Of a stretch of 64,000 nt of DNA, positions 52,860-64,000 are shown piece by piece (the stretch's first letter is position 1; the number at the start of each line of letters is the position of its first letter). Below the pieces are notes generated by a model. That model was not told where the DNA came from, searched no databases, and was given only the letters and a program-made list of their open reading frames with translations. A program made the translations under genes and the position numbers. Source of the stretch: Eonycteris spelaea (lineage: Eukaryota; Chordata; Mammalia; Chiroptera; Pteropodidae); contig PUFA01000007.1 of assembly GCA_003508835.1 (NCBI GenBank), forward strand, positions 13,229,001-13,293,000, read 5' to 3'.

Positions 52860-53100
52860 CTGGAACATTTGGGTTCACGATTTGGGCTGTCGCTTAACCA
52901 GCAGTGTGATCTTGGGCGGGTTACCTCACTTCTCCGTGCCTCCTATTCCTCGTGCTTCCGATTCCTCGCAGGTTAACCCGAGAGAAGGAGAGCACCTACC
53001 CCATAGAGCGGCTACGCGGAGTAACCGAGATGCTGGACGTCAGGCTTGGGCCACTGGCTCAGAGTGAGGCTCAGAGAATGTGCTTGGTCGGGAGCTGTGG
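52860..53100 (+). repeat. MIR SINE
   Basis: CAGCAGTGTGATCTTGGGCGG, GTTACCTCACTTCTCCG and CACCTACCCCATAGAGCGGC. Confidence 0.6.
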
Positions 53101-53109
53101 CATTATTTT

Positions 53110-53290
53110 TACTACGTGCTGGGAAGGTGGGCTTTGTTTACGCTATCTCACTTTTCTTTCAACAAGGTATGCACTGCTGTCCTCATTTTAGATGCTGGGA
53201 GACTGACGTTCAGGAAGTTTGAATACCTTGTTAACTAAGTGACAGAGCTAGGATTCGAACCTGGGTCTGACTGACTCTAGACTGTGCACA
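53110..53290 (-). repeat. MIR SINE, reverse
   Basis: CTGCTGTCCTCATTTTAGATG, TGACAGAGCTAGGATTCG and AACCTGGGTCTGACTGAC. It faces the MIR just upstream. Confidence 0.65.
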
Positions 53291-54369
53291 CTTCACCCTC
53301 TGAAAGCCCAGATCCAATGAACACACCCCCAAGCACATCTATAGCTGTCCTGATTTGGTGGCTTGTGAATGTAACAATACTGCTGTATTATTACTGCCCG
53401 CTTCACCCACAGGAGCCCTTGTGCTGAGCCCTGTGTATTCCTCTTTCTTGGGGCAAACACACATGGCAGTCTCTTCCTGCCCAGATGCTGACCACTCTGT
53501 ATGTTCATCAGGTGGTCAGCCCTGCCCTTCCTAGCCTGCCATTCCTCTGACCCAACCTCCCTGTCCTCCTTTGTGCTGCCTCACTGCAGCCTGACACTGT
53601 CTTCGTGTGGCTAAGACCTGTCTCCCCCCACCCCCAATCTCCCCTTGCCCCTCCTTGATGGCAGTGGCCCCTCCGATCACATCTGGCACTGACTCCTGAT
53701 TGGCAAGGCACCGCATCAAAGAACTTCCTCAAAGCTGTTTCCAGGGAGAGGAGGAGGAAGGCATGACTGCCCCCTGGTCCAGCCCTATTCCCCAAAGCAG
53801 AAACTCTCCCTGAGAGCTGAGTACCCATTAGGAAAAGTTGGCTCTGAACATTAAAACAAGTGAAACAAGAGAGAACAGCTCCACTCTGCCTCCCCCGCCT
53901 CAACCCCCCCACTTCTACACCAGTGAAAACCCTCGGACAGCCCAACATTTGAGAAAGCCACACAGCTACGGGTCCCAGTACAGGCCTGGTTCCTCCTCTC
54001 TTCTTTGTTATTAATCTATAGAAACAACACTGGGGACATGTGGATCACATTTACAGCGCTTAGGGCAAGGGAATAGGAAATTCAGCTGATTTGTCAAAGG
54101 ATTCTCAGAGAGAAACATTATGTCAATGGATCTAGTAACGGGAGTTGGCAGCTCCATTAATAATGGTTCCCATGTTCCCAGTCATCACCCACCCAAAGGG
54201 ACTTTCACTAAATACTGTGGCAAAAGTAATTATGAAACTATTATTAATAATAGTAATTGATAGCATCACCACTTTTGCATAGTACCTTCTGCTTTTAAGA
54301 GACTTTTCACATCGAGTGATTTATTCTTCTGGCAAGGGAGGGAGGAGAGTCCTCATGAATAAGAGCCAC

Positions 54370-54600
54370 ATCACCAATAATGCTGACTGTTTTTGAGGGC
54401 TGACTACGTGCCGTGCACTGTGATAACGACTTACATGCCATGATCACGTATAATTCCCTGAGCCTTCGTGAGGTACCTATTCACCCCCATCTTACAGATG
54501 AGAAATCCAAGGCCCTCCCCTGCAAAGTTACGGAACTTGCTCAAAGTTATTGAGGGTCTAAAACTGCCCTAGGGCTAGAATTTCAGTCTCTTGATTCTCA
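54370..54600 (-). repeat. MIR SINE, reverse
   Basis: GACTACGTGCCGTGCACTG, CACCCCCATCTTACAGATG, AGAAATCCAAGGCCCTCC and GGAACTTGCTCAAAG. Confidence 0.6.
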
Positions 54601-55083
54601 AGCTGCTGAAATGAACTGATATTCTAACTTTGGCCACCTTGTCCTTTAGTTAAACTGTACTAAGATATTTGCAGGAAGAGGAGTTCTGTTTGGACCTGTG
54701 ACTTGACAGGATGAAATTCAAAGTCAGACCCAGAAATATGGCTTTCCTTTAATGGGTCCCAGGCCCTTCTTGCCAAGGACCCCGCAGGCCTCCCATGAAA
54801 TTCTACAGATGGAAGGTTGTGTCTCCTATTCCCACAGATCCTTCTAGAATGCAGTTCCACAGCTTGTCTTCCATATCTGCCCCTTGAGAAAACATTTTTT
54901 TTTATGTCAATTTAAATTCTTCTCTCTCCCACCTGAGCTCTTTCCTCAGAAGTTTTCATTGGAGAGGGAAAATAATATTTGCTTTAAATTCTCTCAACAC
55001 CTCGATGCCTTCTTGGCCTCACACAAATTTCCAGTTTTATGATCTGAACCCAGGGCAAGGTCACTCTGGAAAAAGAGATTTCT

Positions 55084-55099
55084 GGGGGGGGGGGGGGGG
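55084..55099 (+). repeat. G16 homopolymer
   Basis: Sixteen G followed by AGAAG purine-rich sequence. The length is likely unreliable in any assembly. Confidence 0.9.
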
Positions 55100-55489
55100 A
55101 GAAGAAAAGAAAAGAAAGGGCATCTTTTTTTTCCCCATTTAGTAAAATCCTTAGGAAAAACTGTTTCTTTTGGCATGATGGAAAAGAAAGCGTGCTGGTG
55201 TGTTTCCCTTGATCCCGTTATTCGTTAAAAAGGACACCCGAAATGGACCCCTGCTGAACTCTGGAAGAGTGAGAGAGGAAACCCACATGCGCCCCGCAGA
55301 TCGCGACTGTGAGAGGAACTTCCGGGTGTGGAGCAGCGAGCACGACCAAGCTGCCCGTTGCCTTCCTCTTCTACAAGACCGGCATTTCTGTTGAAATGCT
55401 CCACGCGAAGGGTCCTTTGGCATGTGAGGCCTCTGCATTTCGCAGTGTATACACAGAACTACAATCTTCCATCACTCAGTTTTTCTCAG

Positions 55490-55885
55490 CCTAGTTGCCC
55501 AATACCTGAATCTGGGAACTCATTATCTCATTCCCCGAAGTGCTGCCACCTCCTCCACCATGCCCTACCTGAGGACAGTGCCACATCCACCCAGTTGCCC
55601 AACAGCAGACCTATGAGTCATCCTTATCAACTCCCTCCCTCCTTCACACATCCAAGCAACTACCAAAGCCTTGCTGCTTTTCTCCCCTTAAGAATACAAA
55701 AATCTGTCACTACCATGCCCCGGTTCAGGCCACCATCTTCCCTCACTGTGGCAGTGTGCTCACTCGTCTCCTGTCTCCAGTTGTGTCTCACCCTGGCCAT
55801 TCCTTACTCTGGTCACCTGTCTCTGGGCCTTTATATGCTTCAAAGACTCCCCCACTGTCCGCGTGAAGAAATTTAAACTCCTTTC
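55490..55885 (+). repeat. L2 fragment
   Basis: CGGTTCAGGCCACCATCTTC, TCCTGTCTCCAGTTGTGTC, CACCCTGGCCATTCCTTACTC and GCTTCAAAGACTCCCCC follow L2 internal text. Confidence 0.5.
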
Positions 55886-57769
55886 CACAAAGAAGAAGAA
55901 TCAGCATTCTTCTTTCTTTCTCTGAAATTTAGAAGTGAAAATAACTCTGCCAGTAAACGGGGAAATACCCAGCACCTCCCAGGAAATCATTCGAGTTAAG
56001 GAGCCTACGCACAAGCACACCCAATCCTGCTTCTCCGTGCTGTGTTCCCAGTGTCCATCACTTGGCTAAGTTCTAGCTCTCGGTTTAGAGACCTGACGTG
56101 TTTCCTTCCCAAGTGATTCTCCACCAGTGCCCAAAGAGGGCACCGTTGAGTTAAATGGGAAACCCACTGCCCAGAAGACTGGGAACCCCACCCTCTTTCA
56201 GGGGCTGCCAACCAGGAATTCAACCTGGGTTTCAGCTTGTAGAGGCAACAAGTCCTCCAAGCCAGCAGCATGCCAGAGGCGGACGCGCTGCACACTGGGT
56301 CGACAAACCAGGCTTTCAGTGCAAAGGATTTTCAGAAGCAGAGTTTAGCCCCAGGGCCATACGAAGGGCTTTGTTTCATCCTCTCCTCTGAAATGAATAT
56401 GGGGGTTGATTTGATGGCTTCTCAAGCCTTCTCCAGGGTGGCGATCCTACTCTCTGAGTGAGCCTTCCATATGCTCCAGCACTAAAGTGTACCCCTCAAA
56501 ACCTCTTTCTCCCTTCCATTCCACCATTGAACTTCTGAATTGTCAACAGTAAGAACTAATAAATCCTGTTAGTACCATTTCCTAAAGGTTAATTTCCCCA
56601 ACAGTTATAACAACCCTCCCCCTCCATAGGGCCATGATTTCAAATGTAAAGAAAACATCCTTTTTTGTGTGTGAAAACTGGATGGATTTATAGATCAGCT
56701 TTTCTGACCAGTCATCAAAAAGCCATCAAGACTGTAACATAACTGTCCCCTCAACTCAATAAACCATTACCAGAGCTCTCCCCAGAGGTGTAAATGCTTT
56801 GGGGGGGGGCACTGTGACTACAGTGGGCCCAGGTACCTGTGCAAGCAAGCCTGCGTGGTGGCACCCTCCCCCGCCCCGCCCCCATGCTCTCGCCAGGCTC
56901 ACTAGCCGCTGGGTCAGGGAAGCTCATTTGTGAAGGCAGCAAAGGCCTGCGTCCTGCTTCCTGAGAAATGGAAACCAGGATGCAGAGGATTGCTCTTCCA
57001 CTGCCCTCGTGAGGAAACTTGGCAGGGCATCTTCTGCCAGTTTTCTTAGGAGCTGGAGCCTGGGTGGGATTCAATCCATAAGCTTCTGAAAATAAAAATT
57101 TCCCCACTGAACAGTTTCCAAAAAGCCCACACAGTTCAACCCTTTGCATTTTTTTTTTTTAAAGTGTTTCCATTCTCTGATCTGGAATGTTATATATAGT
57201 GCATTTAATGCCCAGTTGTATATTAGTCATACTGAAACAAAGTGCTGAAAAGGTAAAGCATGAATATTTTTCAGAAAGATCCAAATAGAGTATAAGGATA
57301 GTCGATTCTAAAAAAAAAAAAAAAGAAAGAAAGAAAAAAACCTTCATTGAATGGTATTTTTCCTGAGATTCTAAGCCCAAAGAAGTTGGGGGATGGGTGG
57401 GTATTGAGGCAAGGGGAAGATGAAGGGCACAAGAAGAAAAATCTAGAAGTGGAATGAACTATGCCTGACTGATGAGTTATCAATCATCCATGAAAAAATG
57501 ACTCATCAAGAATAATCGAAAGCTCATCTAATTCTTGGACAGAACCCATTTGTTGGGACCGCTATACTGTGAGGCCCAAGTGTTTGAGTGAGGAGAAAAT
57601 GTCGGGAGACGGGGAGAGTAGAGTGTGTGTGTGTGGGGGGGGGCTAAATAGAGTTTGGGAAGCAGGTTTTAACCGTGGGCCACCACACACTGAGCAGTAC
57701 TCTATGCCAGCAACAGGAGGAACAAGCATCTGAGCCCACACAAAGCCCCAAGCAGTGGTCTTATTACTA

Positions 57770-57905
57770 TTCTCTAAAATAATGATTAATTAGTAACTGG
57801 TACTATTACCAAGGTTTAGATGGGCCGGGTCAGTCACTTGGCTTGGGTTACAAAGCTAGAAAATGGCAGAGGTGGGATTCAAACCAAGCCTGTGTGACAC
57901 TGGCG
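57770..57905 (-). repeat. MIR SINE, reverse
   Basis: TTACAAAGCTAGAAAATGGC, AGAGGTGGGATTCAAACC and AAGCCTGTGTGACACTGGC. Confidence 0.55.
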
Positions 57906-59031
57906 TCCACACTGGTAACCCCCGTGCAACACCGCCTCTCACAGGGATGGGGCTCTCCCCATTCAAGCCCAGGGACAGCACGCCGCCTTTACCGCTCACT
58001 GGTCCTCATCAGTCCGGTTAGCACCGCGCTTTCCCCTTCTTCTCTGAGGTCAGGAAATTAAAAGCAAACATAATCACGCTCCGGTTAACACCTCACCATG
58101 CCTGAGCTATCAGAACACCCCAAGCTAAAGGTGGTCTTCCAGTCAAGGCGGGCCCAGGGGCCCAGAGCTTGCCATTAAACAGTAAAATAATACTACACAT
58201 TTATGACTGCCCAGGGAGCCGGGGGCCAGAGGGCCCAGGGAGAGATCAAACGCAACATGCTCATTGCCAGCATCCCCGATTCTCTTTAGAGCGATGGCAA
58301 AAAGCAAACCTCGCTGTGAATACTGGGCTGGAATTCATTTCCCTTTGAATCCTCGACAGTCTTGGGCCTGCTGGCCTTGGGGCTCCCTCTTTCCCCTCCA
58401 GCTGGCGGCAGTACTTCTGACCTGAAGGCCCACTCACTCAATTCTCAAGGGGCTCCAAGCAAGTGAGGATTTAGAGAGGGATGAGGCAACCATCAAACTA
58501 CAACAGCCCAACAATGAGGATGCCTATAAAAGAACCAACTAGGAGAGATCAGAGATTGCTGCTTAATTCTTTTGAAGCAAAAACCTAATAAAATGCAGTC
58601 TGTTTCCTGTCATTTCCCCCTTTTTCAAAAGAGGAAAATTAAGCCAGAGTAACCAAGCAGATCAATTTCAGGAAATTAAACCTATAGGTGAACTCTGGAA
58701 AAATCAGCAATAGTCACAACATTGGGTAATGTAGAGCAGAAAACACATGTGTCGACTACTGAGCTTTTTCCTGTGGAAAAACATCTTCATAGTATTTAGA
58801 ATACTTTTTAAGAGGTTTTGGGTGGCCTGTCTCCAAAGTATTGATGTAACACATCCAGAACTTGAGTGACCCAGGAAGCATGAGTTTTAAGACTGCCTCC
58901 TCTTAAAAAAAAGGAAAATCCACCACATGGCCTTAGTTCTTTGTCAAATGCTGTCCTTGATGTATGGGGTGGGTGAGCAAGCCAATTCCTATAACCCAAG
59001 AGCAACTTTTTGAGCCACTTGGTATGAAGGC

Positions 59032-59032
<1 letters not shown>

Positions 59033-59081
<49 letters not shown>
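59033..59081. repeat. (AC)n microsatellite, uninterrupted
   Basis: About 24 pure AC units, the longest simple repeat in the window and probably polymorphic. Confidence 0.95.
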
Positions 59082-59086
<5 letters not shown>

Positions 59087-59519
59087 AGAGGACTTGAGGA
59101 TGGAGACAGATGGGTAAAGTCACCACCCTGAAATATTGGGCTTTTCTCCAACCAGTGCACACAGCCACCAAGGTGAGAGTGGTTCTCTCTACTTAGGATT
59201 GTAAAAATGTTTTCGACTACTATACTTTCGACGATGGATATGATTATTGGTGCAGTAAAAAGTGATTATTATAAGGGAAATGCGGGAGAGGAGAGATGCA
59301 CTTAACGGAAGAAGAGCATGACAGAATGTTTCTGGGCAAAGGAATGTCCACAATTCCATATATGCCAGAGGATTAGTTACTGGAATTTCAATTTTTATAT
59401 AAGAAAACAAGGGACTGTTAAAAAAATGTATACCATAATCTGGTTACATGTAAAGAGCCTAGAATGGAGGTCATCTAACATAAAACATAGTTATTTCTAC
59501 ATAGGAGAATTTTAGGTGA

Positions 59520-59650
59520 TTTTCCCCCCTCTATTATCCTTTATATTTTTTTCTACTGATTAACTAATGATATAATTACGCTGTATACCTTAAAATTCTA
59601 CAATGCTGTGTGTCAATTATACCTCAATAAAGCTGAAATAATAAAAAATG
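59520..59650 (+). repeat. L1 3'-UTR end
   Basis: GTATACCTTAAAATTCTAC, TGTGTGTCAATTATACCTC and AATAAAGCTGAAATAATAAA resemble old L1M 3' ends ('...ttaaatatatac...gtcaattatacctcaataaagctg'). Confidence 0.6.
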
Positions 59651-60514
59651 TATTTTAATGAAATCAAAACCATTAGTATAACCATTGTGAGCTCATGGAA
59701 GCAAATACAAAGTACATAAGGAAATTACTAAAAAAATAAGAAAGGGAAAAGGGTAATTCTTTTGGAAGAAACTCAGGCTATTCTATATTGCTAAGCAGGA
59801 AGTGAAATTTTGTCTGCATGCCTCATTCCAAGCACTGGCCCCTTTAAGAGCCAACCCTTTACCTGGCCAGGTAGAGGTGACTCAGAATAGCTCAGAGGCT
59901 GCATCAGCAGTGGGACTTCCTGTGGCATCCTGCCAATACTCTGCTCAGCTGTGTATTGTGCTAAGCCTGTGTGATGATGAGGCAGCCACACAGTGGCCTG
60001 GACCTCCAGCCCCCACAGCGGCTGGTGCAGTTTGCAATGCACTAGGATCTGAGAACAGGTAGGGCTGGGAAAAATCCTCATGCCACACTGTTGGAACCAC
60101 CACCTGTGGAAAAGGAGCCTTGCTGCTGCCAGCACTGGGGATGGGGCACAGGTGAGCCCGGAGGTGGGCGAGAAAGTAACACTCGTGATTCTTGAGCTGC
60201 ATTCCCTGCTAGGGAGCAGTGCTGCCAGTGGGAAAAACTGAGTAGTGGGTAAACTGTTGATCCAGAGTAGCAGGGGGGGATATGTGAGCCCGAGCATCCA
60301 TAATAAGCACAAGGAACTTCTTGGGGGGTTAAAAAAAAAAAAAAAGACGTAAATATCACAAGGTCCAGGGCAGATGGCCAAGGTATTTATAAATAGAACA
60401 TGAGTGTATTTGTCAGAAATTTACAGTGCTAGACTCCTTCTAACAAATGTAACCTGTTTCAGTCAACTTAACACAGTCCCATTCTAAAAGGTTTGGACTA
60501 TTAGTCTCTCCAGA

Positions 60515-60730
60515 TGATTTAATAGTATGAATCAGACAGATGAGGGTTCAAAACCCAGCTCTGTCTCTTACTAGCTGTGTGACCTTGGACTAGTTACCTA
60601 ACCTTTCTAAGCCTCAATTTGCTCATCTATAGGTCTAAATTTACAGGAATGAAGATTTTAAAAAGTTAAGAAAGTAAGCACTTAGCAAAATGCCTGACCC
60701 ATAGTAAGTATGCAGTAAATGGGAATATTC
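60515..60730 (+). repeat. MIR SINE
   Basis: AACCCAGCTCTGTCTCTTAC, TAGCTGTGTGACCTTGGAC, CTAAGCCTCAATTTGCTC and CCATAGTAAGTATGCAG. Confidence 0.75.
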
Positions 60731-60919
60731 TTATAAAGGGCCTCACTGATTCTCAGGGCCAATGGCTTTGGGATAAAGTCATCAGATACTATATAAAAGT
60801 ACTTATCACCATTAGGAGGAAGGGATGGCCTAAGGCCAAGCTATCCATTTAGTTCCTAAAGGCCACTGTGGTCTCTGCTGTTGAAAAACCGAGCTTTACT
60901 CACCACAGATGGGTCCTTT

Positions 60920-61310
60920 ATTCTGCATTCATGTACTCACTCATTGATTCAACACCATGTACTGATGACCTAATAATGTGCCAGAAGTGGCTATGCTCCA
61001 GAGACATAAAAATGGACAAGACAGGGCCCCTACCTTCTCGATGTCTACAGTCCAGTGAAGGAGGGCAGACAGTACACCAGCCAACTCAACATTTCTTGGA
61101 AAGGGCTATGATAGTTAGCATGAGGAGCCCAGAGGAGGAGTCTTTGAGCCAGACTACCCAGGCTTAGTGGTCAATGAAGGCTTCCTGGAGGAAGGAACAT
61201 CTTAGCAGATGATGATGAGATGTCAGTCTAGGAAAGGGGTTGAACGGGTCTTCCAAGCACAGGACGAGCTTGTGTAGAAAGGTCTCAGGGCAGTGACAGG
61301 TGGGGGAGGC
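60920..61310 (+). repeat. L2 fragment
   Basis: ACTCACTCATTGATTCAAC, AAAATGGACAAGACAGGGCC, CCTACCTTCTCGATGTCTAC and GAAGGCTTCCTGGAGGAAGG. Confidence 0.6.
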
Positions 61311-61445
61311 GCTTATGGGTCTTGTCATGATGTTGTGCTTGTAGAGCGAGCACATCATTTGTACGTAGACTTAGGGGGAGCTTGGGAGCTGGTGAATGGG
61401 CATCACTGCCCTCTCCCCACCCATCCTCGGAGCCACTACTAATCC

Positions 61446-61670
61446 AGGGGTCAGCCAACTTTTTCTGTAAAGGGTCAGAAAGTAATTCGGCTTTGGGGGC
61501 CATGCGGTCTCTCTCATGACTATTCAGTGTAGTGTGCATAGAGATCAAGTAACCAAATGGGCATGGCTGTGTCCCACGCATAAAGCTATGGACACAGATT
61601 TGACTTTCATATCATCTTCATGGGTCACGAAATAGTCTTTCAATATTTTTTTCAACCATTTAAAAACAGG
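61446..61670 (+). repeat. hAT-Charlie-like fossil
   Basis: Opens CAGGGGTCAGCCAACTTTTT, then CTGTAAAGGGTCAGAAAGTA, GGCTTTGGGGGCCATGCGG and ATGGGCATGGCTGTGTCCC. This is a common mammalian nonautonomous hAT layout. It splits L2-like sequence on its two sides. Confidence 0.55.
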
Positions 61671-61739
61671 TGGGGGTGGGATTTGACCTCAGGGCAGTGC
61701 TTGCTAATCCCTTGTAGGGACTGAGAGGGAAAGCTCTGA

Positions 61740-61905
61740 GTGATGGGTGAGTGTGACAGGCCTCCTGGGGAGGGACCAGGGTAGAGGGCGCCAGTCACAG
61801 GATTCTAAGGGGCCGGGGCTGTCCTAAGGGCAAGGAGGACCCACGGATGGGGTTTAAGCAATTGAGTGACAGGATCAAATGCACATTTAGACAGATAAAT
61901 AAGTC
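61740..61905 (+). repeat. L2 fragment, continuation
   Basis: CCACGGATGGGGTTTAAGC and AATTGAGTGACAGGATCAAA resemble L2 text ('...tggattttattctaagtg...gagtgacatgatc'). Confidence 0.4.
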
Positions 61906-62519
61906 AGCAGTGTAGGAAAGGGATGGGAGGGTAGCATCTAGGTTAGAAAGCCCATGGCTGGCTGATAATACCTGCTTTTCCTGGCTGTCTCAGTCCCAAA
62001 TCCACTCAGGGCCACGGGTGGGCTCTCATTTTAATAATGCTGCCCATTCCTCAAATAACAAAGCATTTAAATATCAAAGACAGAGAGAGCAGATAATTTT
62101 TTTTTTGGAACGAAAATTCATTAAGAGATCCTTTTAAAGCCCAAACAACCACCTTTAAAATTGATGATGTTCCTGGATGGACTTTAAGCATTAGAAGATT
62201 CCAATCTATCAAGTTCAGAAAGGTAACTCACAAAGAATGGGAGAATTTGTACAACACATGTCTTGAAATTTGGGCCAGGACAAAGACACCCCAGTGCTAA
62301 GTGTGTTGGCGAGATCAGAGCCCAGCGGTGACGTCACTCCCTTCATAACTCACATAGAGCTCACACACAAATACCCACCTCCCACACACAGAAAGTTAAC
62401 AAACCCTGTAGACAGAGAAGCGTCCTCTCAGGCCCTGGGACCCTCTGTGCCAAGGTTGTCTGATGGCTTCAAATTTGGAATAAGTTTCTGAGTAGGCTAG
62501 GGGAATTTTCACACTGTGC

Positions 62520-62700
62520 TATTCTCGTCAGTCACTCATTTAGCCAAATGTTCGTCACGCGCCTATTAATTACACAGGCATAGAGAGGTAAGACCCAGGA
62601 GCCTGCTCTAGAGGAGAGAAAAAACAAGTAGACAAATAATTAAAATGCATGATGATAAATGTTAGAGGAGGAGTCTGCAGTAGGTATGAGAAGCCCGGAA
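62520..62700 (+). repeat. L2 fragment
   Basis: CAGTCACTCATTTAGCCAAA, GCCTATTAATTACACAGGC and AAGTAGACAAATAATTAAAA. Confidence 0.5.
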
Positions 62701-63551
62701 GGAGTCTGAAGGGAGGGCTTTCGCTATGTGCTGTTATCAGCAAGGGAAGAAAAATAACAGGATGTTTCAGAAAGCCCCCAATTATTCCGAGAACCCCAAC
62801 GGGATCTTACAGACTTTATGAGACACCAACAGGCTCTGGTCATCTCATGGCTGAGCAACATCACACAACACTGCGGGGAGTTGAAGTGGGGGGAAGGAAG
62901 CTCGTTTACAGAAAGGAGGTCTCTGCAGAACACTCGATCCTGGGATGGGGACATCCCAAAGCTCACTATGTCATTCCCAGGATCTTGAAGGACACCATGA
63001 TCTTTCCCCGCTAAGATGTATGAAAATAACCAGCACATGTTTGAAACTGTGCTGACATGCTTAGTGATCTATCCAATGCCATTTCTTCTCCTTCCTGGCT
63101 AACAACCCCAATTCTGTCTGGAATGGTTATGTGATACGAGCCCTGGGAGATGCCTTCCCAGGCTACCTTACAGCTGTGCAACACGATTTTGGACAATGAG
63201 ATATAAACTCAGGACTTCAGGGGTTCTGGAAAAAGTTGCTTTTCCTGATCTGAGGGGGGCTGCCTTTGTTCTTCTCACTGCCTCGAATGTGACTCGCTCT
63301 TGGAAGAAGCCATTAGGCCACCAGTAGGCAGGCCACTTGCTGGAAAAGCGAGACCACCATTCCCGTGGCTCAGCAGTGGAGAGGAGCAGATCTGCGTGCA
63401 GGGTTGAGAGCAAGGCCAGAGCCGACGTGCTAAGAATGGCAGGGCAGAAAGTCGAAGGAGCTTGGGTCTGTGACGGTTTCATGGAGCAGCTAAAGACCGC
63501 CAGGAACTGCCAGCCCCTGAATTTTCTGTCATAGGAGAAAAATAATCCTGT

Positions 63552-63912
63552 GTCGGGTACGAGAGACTGGGTGGCTTAAACAACAGAAATTATTTTCTCA
63601 CAATTCTAGAGGCTAGAAGTCCAAGAGCAGGTGTTGACAGGGTTAGTTTTCTCTGAGGCCTTTCTCCTTGGCTTATAGATTAACGTGTTTTCCCTGTGTC
63701 TTCACACGGTCTCTCTGTGTGTGTCGGTACCCTAATCATCTCTTCTTATAAGGACATCAGTCACATCGGATTAGCGCCCACCCCAAGAACCTCATTTTGC
63801 CTTAATTCCCCTTTTTAAGGGTTCTATTTCCAAATAGAGTCACATTCTGAGATAGCAAGGGTTAGGACTTCCACGTATAAATTTCGGAGAAGACACAATT
63901 AAGACCTAAACA
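63552..63912 (-). repeat. MLT1-like MaLR LTR, reverse
   Basis: In plus orientation reads AGACTGGGTGGCTTAAACAA, CAATTCTAGAGGCTAGAAG, TCTTCTTATAAGGACATCAG and GGGTTAGGACTTCCACG, the reverse complement of MLT1-type LTR text. Old endogenous-retrovirus-like LTR with no coding sequence. Confidence 0.65.
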
Positions 63913-64000
63913 GTTGAGTTTTCTGTGATGAAGTGCTTATTCTCCAAGATGGTTTCTGTAAATCATGAGTTTTTGTTTTTTTAATTTAAGCATTGAACCC

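Larger units (their letters stand above)
51868..64000 (-). other. ABTB2: ABTB2 intron 1, 3' part
   Basis: About 12 kb of intron continuing past the window. It holds MIR and L2 fragments, a hAT-like fossil, an L1 3' end, an MLT1-like LTR, a long (AC)n tract and a G16 run. No exon 1, promoter or CpG island lies within it. Confidence 0.75.

Noticed and set aside
59033..59081. (AC)n tract as a regulatory element
   Set aside because: Simple microsatellite; nothing around it suggests a function.

Overview
This window is vertebrate nuclear DNA from a placental mammal. The exons are short and GT-AG spliced, the introns are long, and old mammalian repeats (MIR, L2, hAT fossils, an MLT1-like LTR, L1 3' ends) are scattered throughout. 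I see no Alu, B1/B2 or other obviously young SINE. An L1 3' end near 42.5 kb resembles the type common in Laurasiatheria, so that is my best but weak guess for the clade. No prokaryotic or mobile gene cluster is present.

Two convergent genes fill the window. Positions 1 to about 4,620 hold the 3' end of NAT10 on the plus strand (last three coding exons and the 3' UTR). NAT10 is the nucleolar RNA cytidine acetyltransferase. A gap of about 4 kb follows. From about 8,625 to the right edge lies ABTB2 on the minus strand (ankyrin repeat and BTB/POZ protein). Sixteen coding exons can be placed with matching splice sites and phases. They run from 51721-51867 (probably exon 2) down to the stop codon at 10052-10054 and the 3' UTR, and encode about 730 residues: the end of the N-terminal region, a histone-fold-like segment, ankyrin repeats, a helical linker, a BTB domain and the C-terminal tail. 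Exon 1 is not in the window, and 51,868-64,000 is the start of the very large first intron. The order NAT10 then ABTB2 in convergent orientation matches human 11p13 as I remember it. Exon and residue numbers below assume the human-like ABTB2 length of 1025 residues. They come from family knowledge, not from an alignment.

The most consequential observation is that three conserved coding exons (NAT10 last exon; ABTB2 exons 3 and 5) each lack exactly one base, in or beside a short homopolymer. Each loss breaks the frame, while the flanking splice phases still require the intact frame. Three such losses in about 2.5 kb of coding sequence of two normally essential or conserved genes point to uncorrected indel errors in a draft assembly rather than gene death. 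Other notable items are a near-identical 84-bp copy of an L2 segment in two adjacent ABTB2 introns, two copies of a short hAT-like element with recognisable 8-bp target duplications, a strong G-quadruplex motif in a 238-bp intron, and a small CpG-rich intronic patch. I found no convincing previously undescribed biological system; this is an ordinary mammalian two-gene locus.
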